The notes under the pieces are model-generated. The model worked only from the letters and a program-made list of their open reading frames with translations, was not told where the DNA came from and ran no database searches. Both the position numbers and the translations under genes were made by a program. 64,000 bases of DNA from Herbidospora sakaeratensis (GTDB taxonomy: Bacteria > Actinomycetota > Actinomycetes > Streptosporangiales > Streptosporangiaceae), in assembly GCF_001570525.1 (NCBI RefSeq), contig NZ_BBXC01000007.1:485364-549363 (forward strand). The letters are read 5' to 3'. Shown piece by piece: positions 32,894 through 41,523 of the stretch (position 1 is the first letter of the stretch; every line of letters starts with the position of its first letter).

Positions 32894-35071
32894 ATGACAC
32901 GCAGACGTGTCATCGCGTTAGCAGTCACCGCCCTTGCCCTCCCGTTCGCGACGCTCCTCCCCGCCACCGCCGGGGCCGCGGCGCCGGCCCCGCCCTCGGC
33001 GCCGCTGAACGACTTCCGGCACTGGGACGGCAAGCTCGCCGACACCTTCCAGGGCAAGGAGATCGACCTGCCGGCCCGTTACGAGCCGTCGAAGGCGCGC
33101 AGGTCGACCGCCGCCGCGGCCGCCACGCCGCCGGTGGGCACGGTGCGGAACTGGCTGGCCATCGACGACACGCAGGCCGGGGGAGCGCCGTTCCCGAAGG
33201 CGTTCACCCTGCGCGGCGTCGGCGACAAGATCGAGGTGTGGGTCGCGAACGATCTGTCGTTCCCGGCCGGGGACTGCCGGGCGCAGATCCCGAACTCCAC
33301 GACGATCACCGACGCGCAGGTCGCCTACTTCGTGAACGAGTTCGACACGAACATGTACCCGAAGGAGACGGCGGCCTTCTCCACCCCGCCCGACCGCGAC
33401 GGGACCAACGCCCGCATCCCCGGTGACTACACCGGCGACGGCGACAAGACGGTCGCGCTGATCGACAACATCCGCGACGACAACTTCTACGACTTCCCGG
33501 CCAACCCGACCTACATCGCGGGCTTCTTCTCGGCCGGCATCAACGAGCGCGTCGACCGCAACGTCATGACCGTGGACGCCTTCGACTGGGCCCACCGGAC
33601 CGGCGACCAGCCGGCCGACGAGCCCACCGGCGACCTGTGCACCAGCCGCCCGGCCCGCCCGAACGCCTACGAGGGCACGTTCGCGCACGAGTGGCAGCAC
33701 CTGCTCATGTACTACACCGACCCGTTCGAGGGGAACTGGATCAACGAGGGCCTCTCGGACTTCGCCCAGACCCTCACCGGCTACGTCGACGCCCGGGCCA
33801 CCATCAACGACTTCGGCGCCGACAGCCACATCTACTGCTTCCAGGGCTTCGGCAACGTCCAGGCCCGGTACAACCCCAACCCGCGCCAGTGCGGCGGCCC
33901 GCAGAACTCGCTGACCCTCTGGGGTGAGGGCGAGCCGAGCGAGGTGCTCGCCGACTACGGCAACGCCTACGAGATCATGCTCTTCCTGTACGACCGCTAC
34001 GGCGCCGACTTCATGTCGACGTTGCACCGCGACGGCGAACACCAGGGCCTGGCCAGCCTGCAGGCCGCGCTGGCGGCGGAGGGCGCCGACCTCTACCGGG
34101 TCATCCACGACTACCAGTCGATGGTCCTGCTCGACCGGATCGTGGAGAGCCGCACCGGCATCGTGCTGGGCGTGCCCAAGTCGCGGGTGACCTCGGCCTC
34201 GCTGAGCTCCACCGTGAACCTGGCCAACCCCGACACCTACGACACGCCCGGCGCCGCCCCCAACGGCGCCGACTACGTGACGCTCCAGAAGGCCAACGGC
34301 CAGCCGTTCAAGGGCAGCGAGCTGCGCACGCTGAAGTTCACCGGCGCCACGGGCCTGCCCGCCCTGCCGCTGGCCTGGACGATCGTGACCAACGAGCCCG
34401 ACCGCCCCGGCAACCCGGTGCTGTTCTCCGGCAACGAGAACAACCTGAACGTCAGCGCCGTGGCCGAGGTGAGCGTCCCGGCCGCCGACCCGACCCTGCG
34501 CCTGCTCGCCAAGTACGGCGCCGAGGAGGGCTACGACTACGGCTACGTCGTCGTCTCCACCGACGGCGGCGCGACCTACACCCCGGTCGCCGGCGACCAG
34601 ACCGTCGAGGGCCCGCTCGGCCCGTCGCTGAACGGCACCACCAGCGGTTTCGAACCGCACACGTTCGACCTGTCCGCCTACGCGGGCCAGAACGTCCTGC
34701 TCGGCTTCCAGTACGTCTCCGACGGCGGCGTCAACGAGGGCGGCCTCTACCTCGACGACGTCACCGTCGGCGGCACCGTCGTCAGCGACGGCTCCAGCCT
34801 GGAGCCGTTCGACTCCTTCACCGAGATCAAGCCGACGGCCGTGCACAACTGGAACGTCCGCCTGGTCGGCCTCGACGAGAAGCACAAGGTCGCCGCCCAG
34901 GTCGAGTTCAACGGCAAGGGCACGATCAACCTCAACCGCCTCGAACTCCTGCTCGCCCGCCCGTTCACCAAGATCGTGGCGATCGTGGCGTACGACGAGC
35001 CGACCGAGCTCGGCCAGCAGTACGCGCCCTACACCCTGACGGTGAACGGCGTGACCCAGCCCGGCGGCTGA
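32894..35071 (+). CDS. Secreted HEWQH metallopeptidase, immune-inhibitor-A-like
   Basis: A 725-residue exported protein. MTRRRVIALAVTALALPFAT…AGAAA is a Sec signal peptide (cleavage near residue 30). The zinc site is HEWQH at residues 265-269 with a third ligand candidate Glu285 in NWINEGLSDFA. The N-terminal ~90 residues may be a propeptide. From about residue 500 there is a MAM/jelly-roll-like beta domain (FEPHTFDLSAYAGQNVLLGF, GLYLDDVTVGG) often found C-terminal in immune inhibitor A and related extracellular proteases. It probably degrades external proteins. AAGGGGG is the ribosome-binding site. A strong terminator follows at 35132. Confidence 0.82.
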   Translation: MTRRRVIALAVTALALPFATLLPATAGAAAPAPPSAPLNDFRHWDGKLADTFQGKEIDLPARYEPSKARRSTAAAAATPPVGTVRNWLAIDDTQAGGAPFPKAFTLRGVGDKIEVWVANDLSFPAGDCRAQIPNSTTITDAQVAYFVNEFDTNMYPKETAAFSTPPDRDGTNARIPGDYTGDGDKTVALIDNIRDDNFYDFPANPTYIAGFFSAGINERVDRNVMTVDAFDWAHRTGDQPADEPTGDLCTSRPARPNAYEGTFAHEWQHLLMYYTDPFEGNWINEGLSDFAQTLTGYVDARATINDFGADSHIYCFQGFGNVQARYNPNPRQCGGPQNSLTLWGEGEPSEVLADYGNAYEIMLFLYDRYGADFMSTLHRDGEHQGLASLQAALAAEGADLYRVIHDYQSMVLLDRIVESRTGIVLGVPKSRVTSASLSSTVNLANPDTYDTPGAAPNGADYVTLQKANGQPFKGSELRTLKFTGATGLPALPLAWTIVTNEPDRPGNPVLFSGNENNLNVSAVAEVSVPAADPTLRLLAKYGAEEGYDYGYVVVSTDGGATYTPVAGDQTVEGPLGPSLNGTTSGFEPHTFDLSAYAGQNVLLGFQYVSDGGVNEGGLYLDDVTVGGTVVSDGSSLEPFDSFTEIKPTAVHNWNVRLVGLDEKHKVAAQVEFNGKGTINLNRLELLLARPFTKIVAIVAYDEPTELGQQYAPYTLTVNGVTQPGG

Positions 35072-35131
35072 TCGTGCTGACCCGGCGCTGCGTGCAGATG
35101 CCTGACTAGCCGGGCGGGCATTCGAGATGCT

Positions 35132-35175
35132 CCGTGACCCGCATGCCTGGGGCTAGGCGTGCGGGTCACGGTTTT
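35132..35175 (+). terminator. Strong intrinsic terminator after the metallopeptidase gene
   Basis: CCGTGACCCGCATGCCT pairs with the downstream AGGCGTGCGGGTCACGG (one mismatch pair in a 17-bp stem) around a GGGGCT loop, and TTTT follows at 35172-35175. This is the only hairpin plus T-run terminator noticed in the window. Confidence 0.9.
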
Positions 35176-35189
35176 GTCCGGGCTCTGGG

Positions 35190-35217
35190 CCCGAGCCCGG
35201 CACGTGCCGGGCTCGGG
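35190..35217. repeat. Perfect 28-bp palindrome without loop
   Basis: CCCGAGCCCGGCAC is followed immediately by its exact reverse complement. It begins 15 bases after the terminator's T-run and ends 56 bases before the next gene. It could be a second terminator hairpin (with a small forced loop), a cruciform or a dimer operator for the gene at 35274. Confidence 0.7.
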
Positions 35218-35273
35218 GCGTGCGATTCTCGTCGCCCTCCAACCTTTTGCGGCGGTGGCGCGTCTCACCAGTC

Positions 35274-35837
35274 ATGATCAAGCGAATCATTTCAATCGCC
35301 GCCGTCGTCGCGGCCGTGGGCGCCTTGACGCCCGCCACGGCACAGGCATCGGCCGGGCAGGTGCTCAAGCTGCGCAAGGGACTGACGATCACCCTGCCGA
35401 ACGCCTGGAAGGTGCACGGCAAGGGCGACTTCACCTACGTGGTCGCCGGTAAGTGCAAGAAGCTCCATCAGCCCGGCTGTCACCAATTCTCGATCTTCGG
35501 CCCGAAGGGCATCGCCATAGGGGATGAGCTGTTCGAGCCCTACACGGGCAAGTCGCCCTACTACCCTGCCACCGACGTGCAGCCGTGCCCGCTGAACGCG
35601 AAGTGGAGCTACGGTGGCGGCGCCAAGCTCCTCACGTCCGGCTATCGCGAGATCGGCAAGGGGCACAAGGCGCAGTACCGCGCCTGGCGGATCACGTGCG
35701 TCGGGAACGACTCGTCCAAGGTGAAAGCGACCTTCATCCAGCGCGAGTGGCTGCTGCCGAAGTCCAAGATCCTCGTCGTCGACAAGTTCAGCACTGCCGG
35801 CCTGTCCGAGGTGCTCACGAACGCGGTCTGGCGCTGA
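35274..35837 (+). CDS. Small secreted protein of unknown function
   Basis: A 187-residue protein. ATG 35274 gives MIKRIISIAAVVAAVGALTP-ATAQASA, a clean Sec signal peptide cleaved near residue 25; upstream in-frame starts would spoil it. The mature part has four cysteines (KCKKLHQPGC, QPCPLNAK, ITCVGND) that could form two disulfides, and mixed charged/aromatic beta-like sequence. No family recognised. It stands alone between a double hairpin and the STM4015-type genes. Confidence 0.7.
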   Translation: MIKRIISIAAVVAAVGALTPATAQASAGQVLKLRKGLTITLPNAWKVHGKGDFTYVVAGKCKKLHQPGCHQFSIFGPKGIAIGDELFEPYTGKSPYYPATDVQPCPLNAKWSYGGGAKLLTSGYREIGKGHKAQYRAWRITCVGNDSSKVKATFIQREWLLPKSKILVVDKFSTAGLSEVLTNAVWR

Positions 35838-36008
35838 CCGATCGGCTGATCACCGGCGCTCGGGTACCTCAAGCCGGAACTGGCCTCGTCCGACGGGCAG
35901 GCCATGACGGTTCGAAAGGGAATCCGGCCACGATCTCCGGGCAGCTTCGATCACGAAATGTGGGCCAGATCGCTGATTTGTCGCCGCGTTCTGGTAGGAA
36001 CAGGGCCC

Positions 36009-36980
36009 ATGCTGACAATCCTCCCGGAGAACATCCACCCTGACCCGTGGGACCTCTACGACGAGACCTACGCCGGTCTGGACGTCTGCGTCTTCCCGCC
36101 GGACGACGACGACGACGAGAAGCTCCCGGCCGCCGGGTCGGTGGCGTGGCGGATCGCCGAACCCGACGCCTACGACGCCGAGGAGGGCGCGTTCGCCGGG
36201 ACCCTCCAGGTGTTCCTCGACCAGGTCGCGACCGAAGAGGTGCGGGCGCTGGTCATCGGGTGCTGGGAGCAGGCGTACGACACCGACTCCGCCGCGATCG
36301 TCACCCTGTTGGCCGAGAACGCCAAACGGTTCCCGGCGCTGCGGGCGATCTTCCTGGGCGCGATCCAGTCGGAGGAGGCGGAGATCTCCTGGATCCAGCA
36401 GTCCGACGTCACCGCGCTGCTGACCGCCTTCCCGCAACTGGAGCGGCTGGAGGTGCGCGGCGGCAGCGGCCTGGCGCTCTCGCCGGTCCGGCACGAGAAC
36501 CTGCGGGTGCTGCGGTTCGAGACCGGCGGCCTGCCCGCCGAGGTGGTGCGCGCGGTCGCCGCGTCCGACCTGCCCGCCCTTGAGCACCTCGACCTGTGGC
36601 TCGGCATCGACAACTACGGCGGCGACTCCACCGTCGCCGACCTGGCCCCGATCCTGGCCGGCGACCGGCTGCCCGCCCTGAAGCACCTGGGCCTCCAGGA
36701 CAGCGACCACCAGGACGAGATCGCCGCCGCCGTGGCGGCCGCCCCGATCGTGGCCCGCCTCGACGTGTTGTCGCTGGCCATGGGGACGCTGGGCGACGAG
36801 GGCGCCGAGGCGCTGCTCAGCGGCCAGCCGCTGAGCCACCTGAAGATGCTCGACCTGCGCCACAACTACGTGACCGACCCGCTGGCCGAGCGCCTGCGCG
36901 TCTTCGTCGGCGACGCCGAGCTCGACCTGGAGGAGCGCAAGGAGCGCGACGACTGGATCTACGTGTCGGTGGCCGAGTGA
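36009..36980 (+). CDS. STM4015-family leucine-rich-repeat protein, copy A
   Basis: A 323-residue soluble protein of the STM4015 family, first of four tandem paralogues. The N-terminus is acidic (PPDDDDDEKLPAAG). The shared core runs from EEVRALVIGCWEQAYD through EISWIQQSDVTALLTAFPQL and LRVLRFETGGL, then LPALEHLDLWLGIDNYGGDS, and ends in LRR-like units (LPALKHLGLQDSDHQDEI, LDVLSLAMGTLGDEGAEALL, LKMLDLRHNYVTDP). The last residues are WIYVSVAE, a tail shared by all copies. ATG 36009 has AGGAA eight bases upstream. The family is known only from conserved context with STM4011-4014; its role is unknown, presumably protein binding. The stop overlaps copy B (GTGA). Confidence 0.85.
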   Translation: MLTILPENIHPDPWDLYDETYAGLDVCVFPPDDDDDEKLPAAGSVAWRIAEPDAYDAEEGAFAGTLQVFLDQVATEEVRALVIGCWEQAYDTDSAAIVTLLAENAKRFPALRAIFLGAIQSEEAEISWIQQSDVTALLTAFPQLERLEVRGGSGLALSPVRHENLRVLRFETGGLPAEVVRAVAASDLPALEHLDLWLGIDNYGGDSTVADLAPILAGDRLPALKHLGLQDSDHQDEIAAAVAAAPIVARLDVLSLAMGTLGDEGAEALLSGQPLSHLKMLDLRHNYVTDPLAERLRVFVGDAELDLEERKERDDWIYVSVAE

Positions 36981-37840
36981 CCCACGAGTTCTTCAGCGAC
37001 GTGTCCGACGGTGTCTGGACTCTCCAGGCGATGGAGGAGGACGACGACGTCCTCGCGGAGATGGACGCCGTCTTCGAGCGGGGCGACACCGACAAGGTGG
37101 TCGCCGTCCACGTCGACTCCTGGCCCGAGATGTACGAGGAGAGCTCGGCGGCCATCGTCGAGAAGCTGGTCGCCAACGCGCACCTGCTCCCCGGCCTGCG
37201 CGGCCTGTCCCTGGGCCACGTCGACCCGGAGTGGTGCGAGATCTCCTGGATCCAGCTCAGCGACCTCACGCCGCTGCTGACCGCGTTTCCCGGCCTGGAG
37301 CGCCTTGACCTGCGGGGCGGCGACGGGCTGGCGCTGACCCCGCTCCGGCACGAGAGCCTGCGGGTGCTCCGGGTGGAGTGCGGCGGCCTGCACAGTTCGT
37401 TCGTCCGGTCGCTCGCCGCCTGCGACCTGCCCGCGCTGGAGCACCTGGAGCTCTGGCTGGGCGTCGAGCGCTACGGCGGGAACACCTCGGTCGCCGACCT
37501 GGCCCCGATCCTGGCCGGTGACCGGCTGCCCGCCCTGAGGCATCTGGGGCTGCAGGACAGCGAGATCCAGGACGAGATCGCCGCCGCGGTGGCGTCCGCG
37601 CCCGTCGTGGCCCGGCTCGACGAACTCGACCTCTCGATGGGCACGCTGACCGACGCCGGGGCCGAGGCGCTGCTCGACGGCCAGCCGCTCAGCCACCTGA
37701 TGGTGCTCGACCTGCACCACAACTTCCTCAGCGACGCGATGGCCGAGCGCGTCGAGAAGGCGCTTCCGGGGGTCGACGTCAAGCTGCACAACCGCCTCGC
37801 GCCGCGCGACGACCGGTTCTACGTGGCGGTGTCCGAGTGA
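36977..37840 (+). CDS. STM4015-family leucine-rich-repeat protein, copy B (short N-terminus)
   Basis: A 287-residue paralogue starting at GTG 36977 inside the stop of copy A. It lacks the ~35-50 N-terminal residues with the GLPVxxF/AW segment seen in the other copies and begins MTHEFFSDVSDGVWTLQAME. The core is intact: DKVVAVHVDSWPEMYEESSA, CEISWIQLSDLTPLLTAFPGL, LPALEHLELWLGVERYGGNT, LPALRHLGLQDSEIQDEI, and the tail RFYVAVSE. The short N-terminus could mean loss of one structural element; the gene is otherwise undamaged. GTGA overlap with copy C again implies coupled translation. Confidence 0.83.
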   Translation: MTHEFFSDVSDGVWTLQAMEEDDDVLAEMDAVFERGDTDKVVAVHVDSWPEMYEESSAAIVEKLVANAHLLPGLRGLSLGHVDPEWCEISWIQLSDLTPLLTAFPGLERLDLRGGDGLALTPLRHESLRVLRVECGGLHSSFVRSLAACDLPALEHLELWLGVERYGGNTSVADLAPILAGDRLPALRHLGLQDSEIQDEIAAAVASAPVVARLDELDLSMGTLTDAGAEALLDGQPLSHLMVLDLHHNFLSDAMAERVEKALPGVDVKLHNRLAPRDDRFYVAVSE

Positions 37841-38784
37841 CCTCGCTCAGCCTGCCGCTGTACCCCCGGCAGAACGACGACCACCGGAAGCGCTATGCCA
37901 ACCTGCCGGTCGTCGGCTGGTACGGCGACGATCCCGGGGAACCTCCCGCAGACAGCCCCGGAGCCTGGCACCTGTCGGTGTTCGAGACGGATTTCGGCAA
38001 GCTCATGGACGCCTTCTTCGAGCGGGTCGACACCGAGACGGTGCCGGCCCTCGTCATCGGCGACTGGCGCGACATGTACACGGACAGCTCGGCGCCCATC
38101 GTCGAGAAGCTGGTCGCCAACGCCCACCGGCTGCCCGCCCTCCGGGCGCTGTTCCTGGGCGCGACGACGGGCGAGTGGTGCGACATCTCCATGATCCAGC
38201 AGAGCGACGTCACCGCGCTGCTGACCGCGTTCCCCGACCTGGAACGCCTGGAGATCCGGGGCGGTGAGGGACTGGCTCTCAGCCCGGTCCGGCACGAGAA
38301 GCTGCGCATGCTCCGGGTCGAGAGCGGCGGTCTGAGCGGCGCGTTCGTCAGGGGAGTCGCCGCCTGCGATCTCCCGGCGCTGGAGCACCTGGAGCTCTGG
38401 CTCGGCGTCGAGGAGTACGGCGGCGACTACACCGTCGAGGACCTCGCGCCGATCCTGAGAGGCGACCGGCTGCCCGCCCTGCGGCACCTGGGCCTGCAGG
38501 ACAGCGACCGCCAGGATGAGATCGCCGCCGCCGTCGCGGCCGCCCCGGTCGTGGCCCAATTGGAGAACCTCGCCCTGTCGATGGGCACGCTGACCGACGA
38601 GGGCGCGGAGGCCCTGCTCGGCGGCCAGCCGCTGACCCACCTCGACCAGCTCGACCTGCACCACCACTTCCTGAGCGACCCGATGATGCAGCGCGTCGAG
38701 AAGGCGCTGTTCGTGGTGGGCGTCGACCTCGGCGACCGCCCGTACGACGACGACGGCTGGTTCTACGTGGCGGTGGGCGAATGA
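37837..38784 (+). CDS. STM4015-family leucine-rich-repeat protein, copy C
   Basis: A 315-residue paralogue from GTG 37837. It has the fuller N-terminus (YANLPVVGWYGDDPG, GAWHLSVFE), then ETVPALVIGDWRDMYTDSSA, CDISMIQQSDVTALLTAFPDL, LRMLRVESGGLSGAFVRGVA, LPALEHLELWLGVEEYGGDY, LPALRHLGLQDSDRQDEI, and the C-terminal WFYVAVGE. DNA and protein similarity to copy D is high in the second half, pointing to duplication or gene conversion between C and D. ATGA overlap with copy D. Confidence 0.85.
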   Translation: MTSLSLPLYPRQNDDHRKRYANLPVVGWYGDDPGEPPADSPGAWHLSVFETDFGKLMDAFFERVDTETVPALVIGDWRDMYTDSSAPIVEKLVANAHRLPALRALFLGATTGEWCDISMIQQSDVTALLTAFPDLERLEIRGGEGLALSPVRHEKLRMLRVESGGLSGAFVRGVAACDLPALEHLELWLGVEEYGGDYTVEDLAPILRGDRLPALRHLGLQDSDRQDEIAAAVAAAPVVAQLENLALSMGTLTDEGAEALLGGQPLTHLDQLDLHHHFLSDPMMQRVEKALFVVGVDLGDRPYDDDGWFYVAVGE

Positions 38785-39698
38785 CGATCTCCCTCGACCT
38801 GCCCCGGCACACCGACGACACCGACGTCTACTACCGCCGCTACGCCGGCCTGCCGACGGTCGACTTCAACGGCAAGGCCGACCACCCGCCGGGCGAGGTG
38901 GCCTGGGAGGTGGGCTCCTGGGAACTGGCCGACTTCTACGACGCCGTCGACAGCCGCCAGGTGCGCGCCCTCGTCGTCGGCGGCTGGGACGCCGACCCCC
39001 ATCAGGTGGTCGAGGACCTGGTCGCCGCGGCCCCCCGGCTGCCGGCGCTGCGCGCGCTCTTCTTCGGGGCGATCCCGCAGGAGGCGCAGGAGATCTCCTG
39101 GATCCACCAGACCGACGTCACCCCGCTGCTGACCGCGTTCCCGGATCTGGAACGCCTGGAGACCCGCGGCGGCATGGGCCTGCGTCTCTCGCCGGTTCGC
39201 CACGAGCGGTTGCGCATGCTCCGGGCCGAGAGCGGCGGCCTGGACGGCGACTTCGTGCGCGGCGTCGCGGCGTGCCGGTTCCCCGCGCTGGAACACCTGG
39301 AGCTCTGGCTCGGCGTCGACGAGTACGGCGGCGACTACACCGTCGAGGACCTCGCGCCGATCCTGACCGGCGACGACCTGCCTGCCCTGAAGCACCTGGG
39401 CCTGCAGGACAGCGACCGTCAAAACGACGTCGCCGCCGCCGTCGCCACCGCGCCGATCGTGGCCCGGCTCGACAGCCTCGCCCTGTCGATGGGCACGCTC
39501 ACCGACGAGGGCGCCGAGGCCCTGCTCGGCGGCCAGCCGCTCACCCACCTGCGCCGGCTCGACCTGCACCACCACTACCTGAGCGACGCCATGATGGCCC
39601 GGTTGTCCGCCGCTCTCGCCCCGGTCGAGCTCGATCTGGAGTCCCAGGAGGACCCGGAGGAGTACGACGGCTGGCTCTACACCGCGGTGAACGAGTGA
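38781..39698 (+). CDS. STM4015-family leucine-rich-repeat protein, copy D
   Basis: A 305-residue paralogue from ATG 38781. The N-terminus holds RYAGLPTVDFNGKADHPPGE and VAWEVGSWE, the form closest to what I recall for the STM4015 family. The core: RQVRALVVGGWDADPHQVVE, QEISWIHQTDVTPLLTAFPD, LPALKHLGLQDSDRQNDV, LDSLALSMGTLTDEGAEALL, and the tail WLYTAVNE. The stretch LEHLELWLGV-(E/D)-EYGGDYTVEDLAPIL is nearly identical to copy C. GTGA overlap with the ATP-grasp gene links the repeat proteins to the enzymes. Confidence 0.86.
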   Translation: MTISLDLPRHTDDTDVYYRRYAGLPTVDFNGKADHPPGEVAWEVGSWELADFYDAVDSRQVRALVVGGWDADPHQVVEDLVAAAPRLPALRALFFGAIPQEAQEISWIHQTDVTPLLTAFPDLERLETRGGMGLRLSPVRHERLRMLRAESGGLDGDFVRGVAACRFPALEHLELWLGVDEYGGDYTVEDLAPILTGDDLPALKHLGLQDSDRQNDVAAAVATAPIVARLDSLALSMGTLTDEGAEALLGGQPLTHLRRLDLHHHYLSDAMMARLSAALAPVELDLESQEDPEEYDGWLYTAVNE

Positions 39699-40729
39699 TC
39701 GTCGTCGGCACCCCCGGAGACCGCCGCGCCGACCTGTTCGGCGCGGCGGCCCGCGCCCACGGCCTGGGCGAGATCACCGTGGTCCCGTGGACGGAGGTGC
39801 TGACCGGCGCTCCGCTCGCGTTCTCGGGCCTGGTCCGGGTCGACTCGCCCGGCGAGTCGGCCGAGGCCGACGCCCTGCTGCGGGGCGCGGGCGACCCCAC
39901 CCGCGTCGGGGGAGGGGCGACCTGGTACACCCGGTTCGTGGACGGACTCGGACGGGTGGCCGGGGCGGGCGGCGAACTCCTGGCCAACGTCGAGGAGATC
40001 GCCGTCATGTTCGACAAGCGACGCTGCCACGCCCTGCTCGCCGGGGCGGGCCTGCCCGTGCCCGGAGGCGTGACCGTGACCTCCTACGGCGAGCTGCGCG
40101 ACCAGATGCGGGCACGGTCGTGGCCCCGGGTGTTCGTCAAGCCCGCCCACGGCAGTTCCGCGTCGGGGGTGATCGCCTTCGAGACCTCCGGGACCCGCCT
40201 GCGGGCCGTCACCTCGGCCACCGAGGACCTGCGGAACTCGCTGGCGGTCCGGACGTACACCGACGAATCGACCGTCGCCCGGATCGTCGACGCGCTGGCT
40301 CCTGACGGGCTGCACGTCGAGCGCTGGTTCCCGAAGGCGTCGGTGCCGGGCGGCTGCTTCGACCTGCGGGTGGTCACCGTGGCCGGGCGGCCGACCCACG
40401 CGGTGGCGCGGGTGAGTCGGGTGCCGATGACCAACCTGCACCTCGGCGGGAGACGCGGCGACGTGGGGGAGATCCGGGCCCGGCTGGGCGCCGGCCGGTG
40501 GGACGAGGCGATGGAGATCTGCGCCCGCACCGCCGCCTGCTTCCCCGGCAGCCTGACGACCGGCGTCGACCTGATGATCGGCGCCGACTGGCGGTCGATG
40601 GCGGTCGCCGAGGTCAACGCCTTCGGTGACCTGCTGCCCGGCCTGGGCGCGCTCGACGGCAGCGGCCTGACGACCTACGAGTGCCAGGCGCGGGCCATCG
40701 CGGCGGGGTGGCGACCGTGCGCGACATGA
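39695..40729 (+). CDS. STM4014-family ATP-grasp protein
   Basis: A 344-residue protein. An N-terminal Rossmann-like part (MIVVGTPGDRRADLFGAAAR) is followed by an ATP-grasp domain from about residue 105: DKRRCHALLAGAGLPVP, WPRVFVKPAHGSSASGV with the nucleotide-binding Lys, GLHVERWFPKASVPGGCFDLRVV, and MAVAEVNAFGDLLPGL with metal-binding Glu/Asn. ATP-grasp enzymes ligate a carboxylate to an amine or thiol through an acyl phosphate. The substrate is unknown; the locus contains no obvious precursor peptide. Start GTG 39695 overlaps copy D; stop overlaps STM4013 (ATGA). Confidence 0.88.
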   Translation: MIVVGTPGDRRADLFGAAARAHGLGEITVVPWTEVLTGAPLAFSGLVRVDSPGESAEADALLRGAGDPTRVGGGATWYTRFVDGLGRVAGAGGELLANVEEIAVMFDKRRCHALLAGAGLPVPGGVTVTSYGELRDQMRARSWPRVFVKPAHGSSASGVIAFETSGTRLRAVTSATEDLRNSLAVRTYTDESTVARIVDALAPDGLHVERWFPKASVPGGCFDLRVVTVAGRPTHAVARVSRVPMTNLHLGGRRGDVGEIRARLGAGRWDEAMEICARTAACFPGSLTTGVDLMIGADWRSMAVAEVNAFGDLLPGLGALDGSGLTTYECQARAIAAGWRPCAT

Positions 40730-41523
40730 ACACGGTCGTGGGGACCCACGACATCCTGCTCGTCACCCTCGACACGCTGCGGTGGGACGTGGCCGAACGG
40801 CTCATGGCCGAGGGGCGCACGCCGGGCTTCGCCCGGTTCCTGACCTGGGAGAAGCGGCACAGCCCCGGCAGCTTCACGTTCGCCTCGCACGCCGCCATGT
40901 TCGCCGGGTTCCTGCCGACGCCGGTCACCCCCGGGCCGCACACCCGGCCGTTCGCGGCGTCGTTCCCGGGCAGCGCGACCACCGCGCCGCAGACCTGGGT
41001 GTTCGACGCGCCCGACCTGCCGACGGGGCTGGCGAAGGCCGGATATCGCACGGTCTGCGTCGGCGGGGTCGGATTCTTCAACCGGCTGAGCCCGCTGGGG
41101 TCGGCGCTGCCCGGCCTGTTCCAGGAGAGCCACTGGGCGCCCGAGTTCGGGGTGACCGCCCCCGACTCCTTCGAACGGCAACTCGACCGGGCCGAGGAGG
41201 TGCTCGACGGCGTGCCGGAACCGGTCTTCCTGTTCCTGAACGTCTCGGCGCTGCACCAGCCCAACCGCTTCTACCTGCCCGGCGCGGCCGACGACTCGAT
41301 CGAGTCGCACGCGGCCGCGCTGGAGTACGTCGACCGGCACGTCGCCCGGCTGTTCGCCCTGATGACCCGCCGCCGGCCGTGTTTCGTGATCGTCTGCTCC
41401 GACCACGGCACCGCCTACGGCGAAGACGGCCACGTGGGCCACCGGCTCGCGCACGACGTCGTCTGGACCGTGCCCTACGCAGAATTCGTCCTCGACCGGA
41501 GCTCCGATGATCAGTCCGTATGA
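40726..41523 (+). CDS. STM4013-family alkaline-phosphatase-fold hydrolase
   Basis: A 265-residue protein of the alkaline phosphatase/sulfatase superfamily. ILLVTLDTLRWD holds the first metal-binding Asp (residue 16) and the pairing CSDHGTAYGEDGHVGHR the second-site Asp/His cluster near residue 225. The nucleophile is probably a Ser or Thr in PGSFTFASHAAMFAG; the sulfatase CxPxR motif is absent. It has no signal peptide, so it acts in the cytoplasm, hydrolysing or transferring a phosphate-type ester. ATG 40726 is chosen because it overlaps the STM4014 stop; an in-frame GTG at 40717 is possible. Its 3' end overlaps STM4012 by 17 bp. Confidence 0.87.
   Translation: MNTVVGTHDILLVTLDTLRWDVAERLMAEGRTPGFARFLTWEKRHSPGSFTFASHAAMFAGFLPTPVTPGPHTRPFAASFPGSATTAPQTWVFDAPDLPTGLAKAGYRTVCVGGVGFFNRLSPLGSALPGLFQESHWAPEFGVTAPDSFERQLDRAEEVLDGVPEPVFLFLNVSALHQPNRFYLPGAADDSIESHAAALEYVDRHVARLFALMTRRRPCFVIVCSDHGTAYGEDGHVGHRLAHDVVWTVPYAEFVLDRSSDDQSV

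Noticed and set aside
35838-36008. RiPP precursor peptide for the radical SAM/ATP-grasp locus
   Set aside because: No separate small frame with a ribosome-binding site was found here or between the eight genes, which all overlap. The reading frame in this gap is simply an upstream extension of STM4015 copy A.
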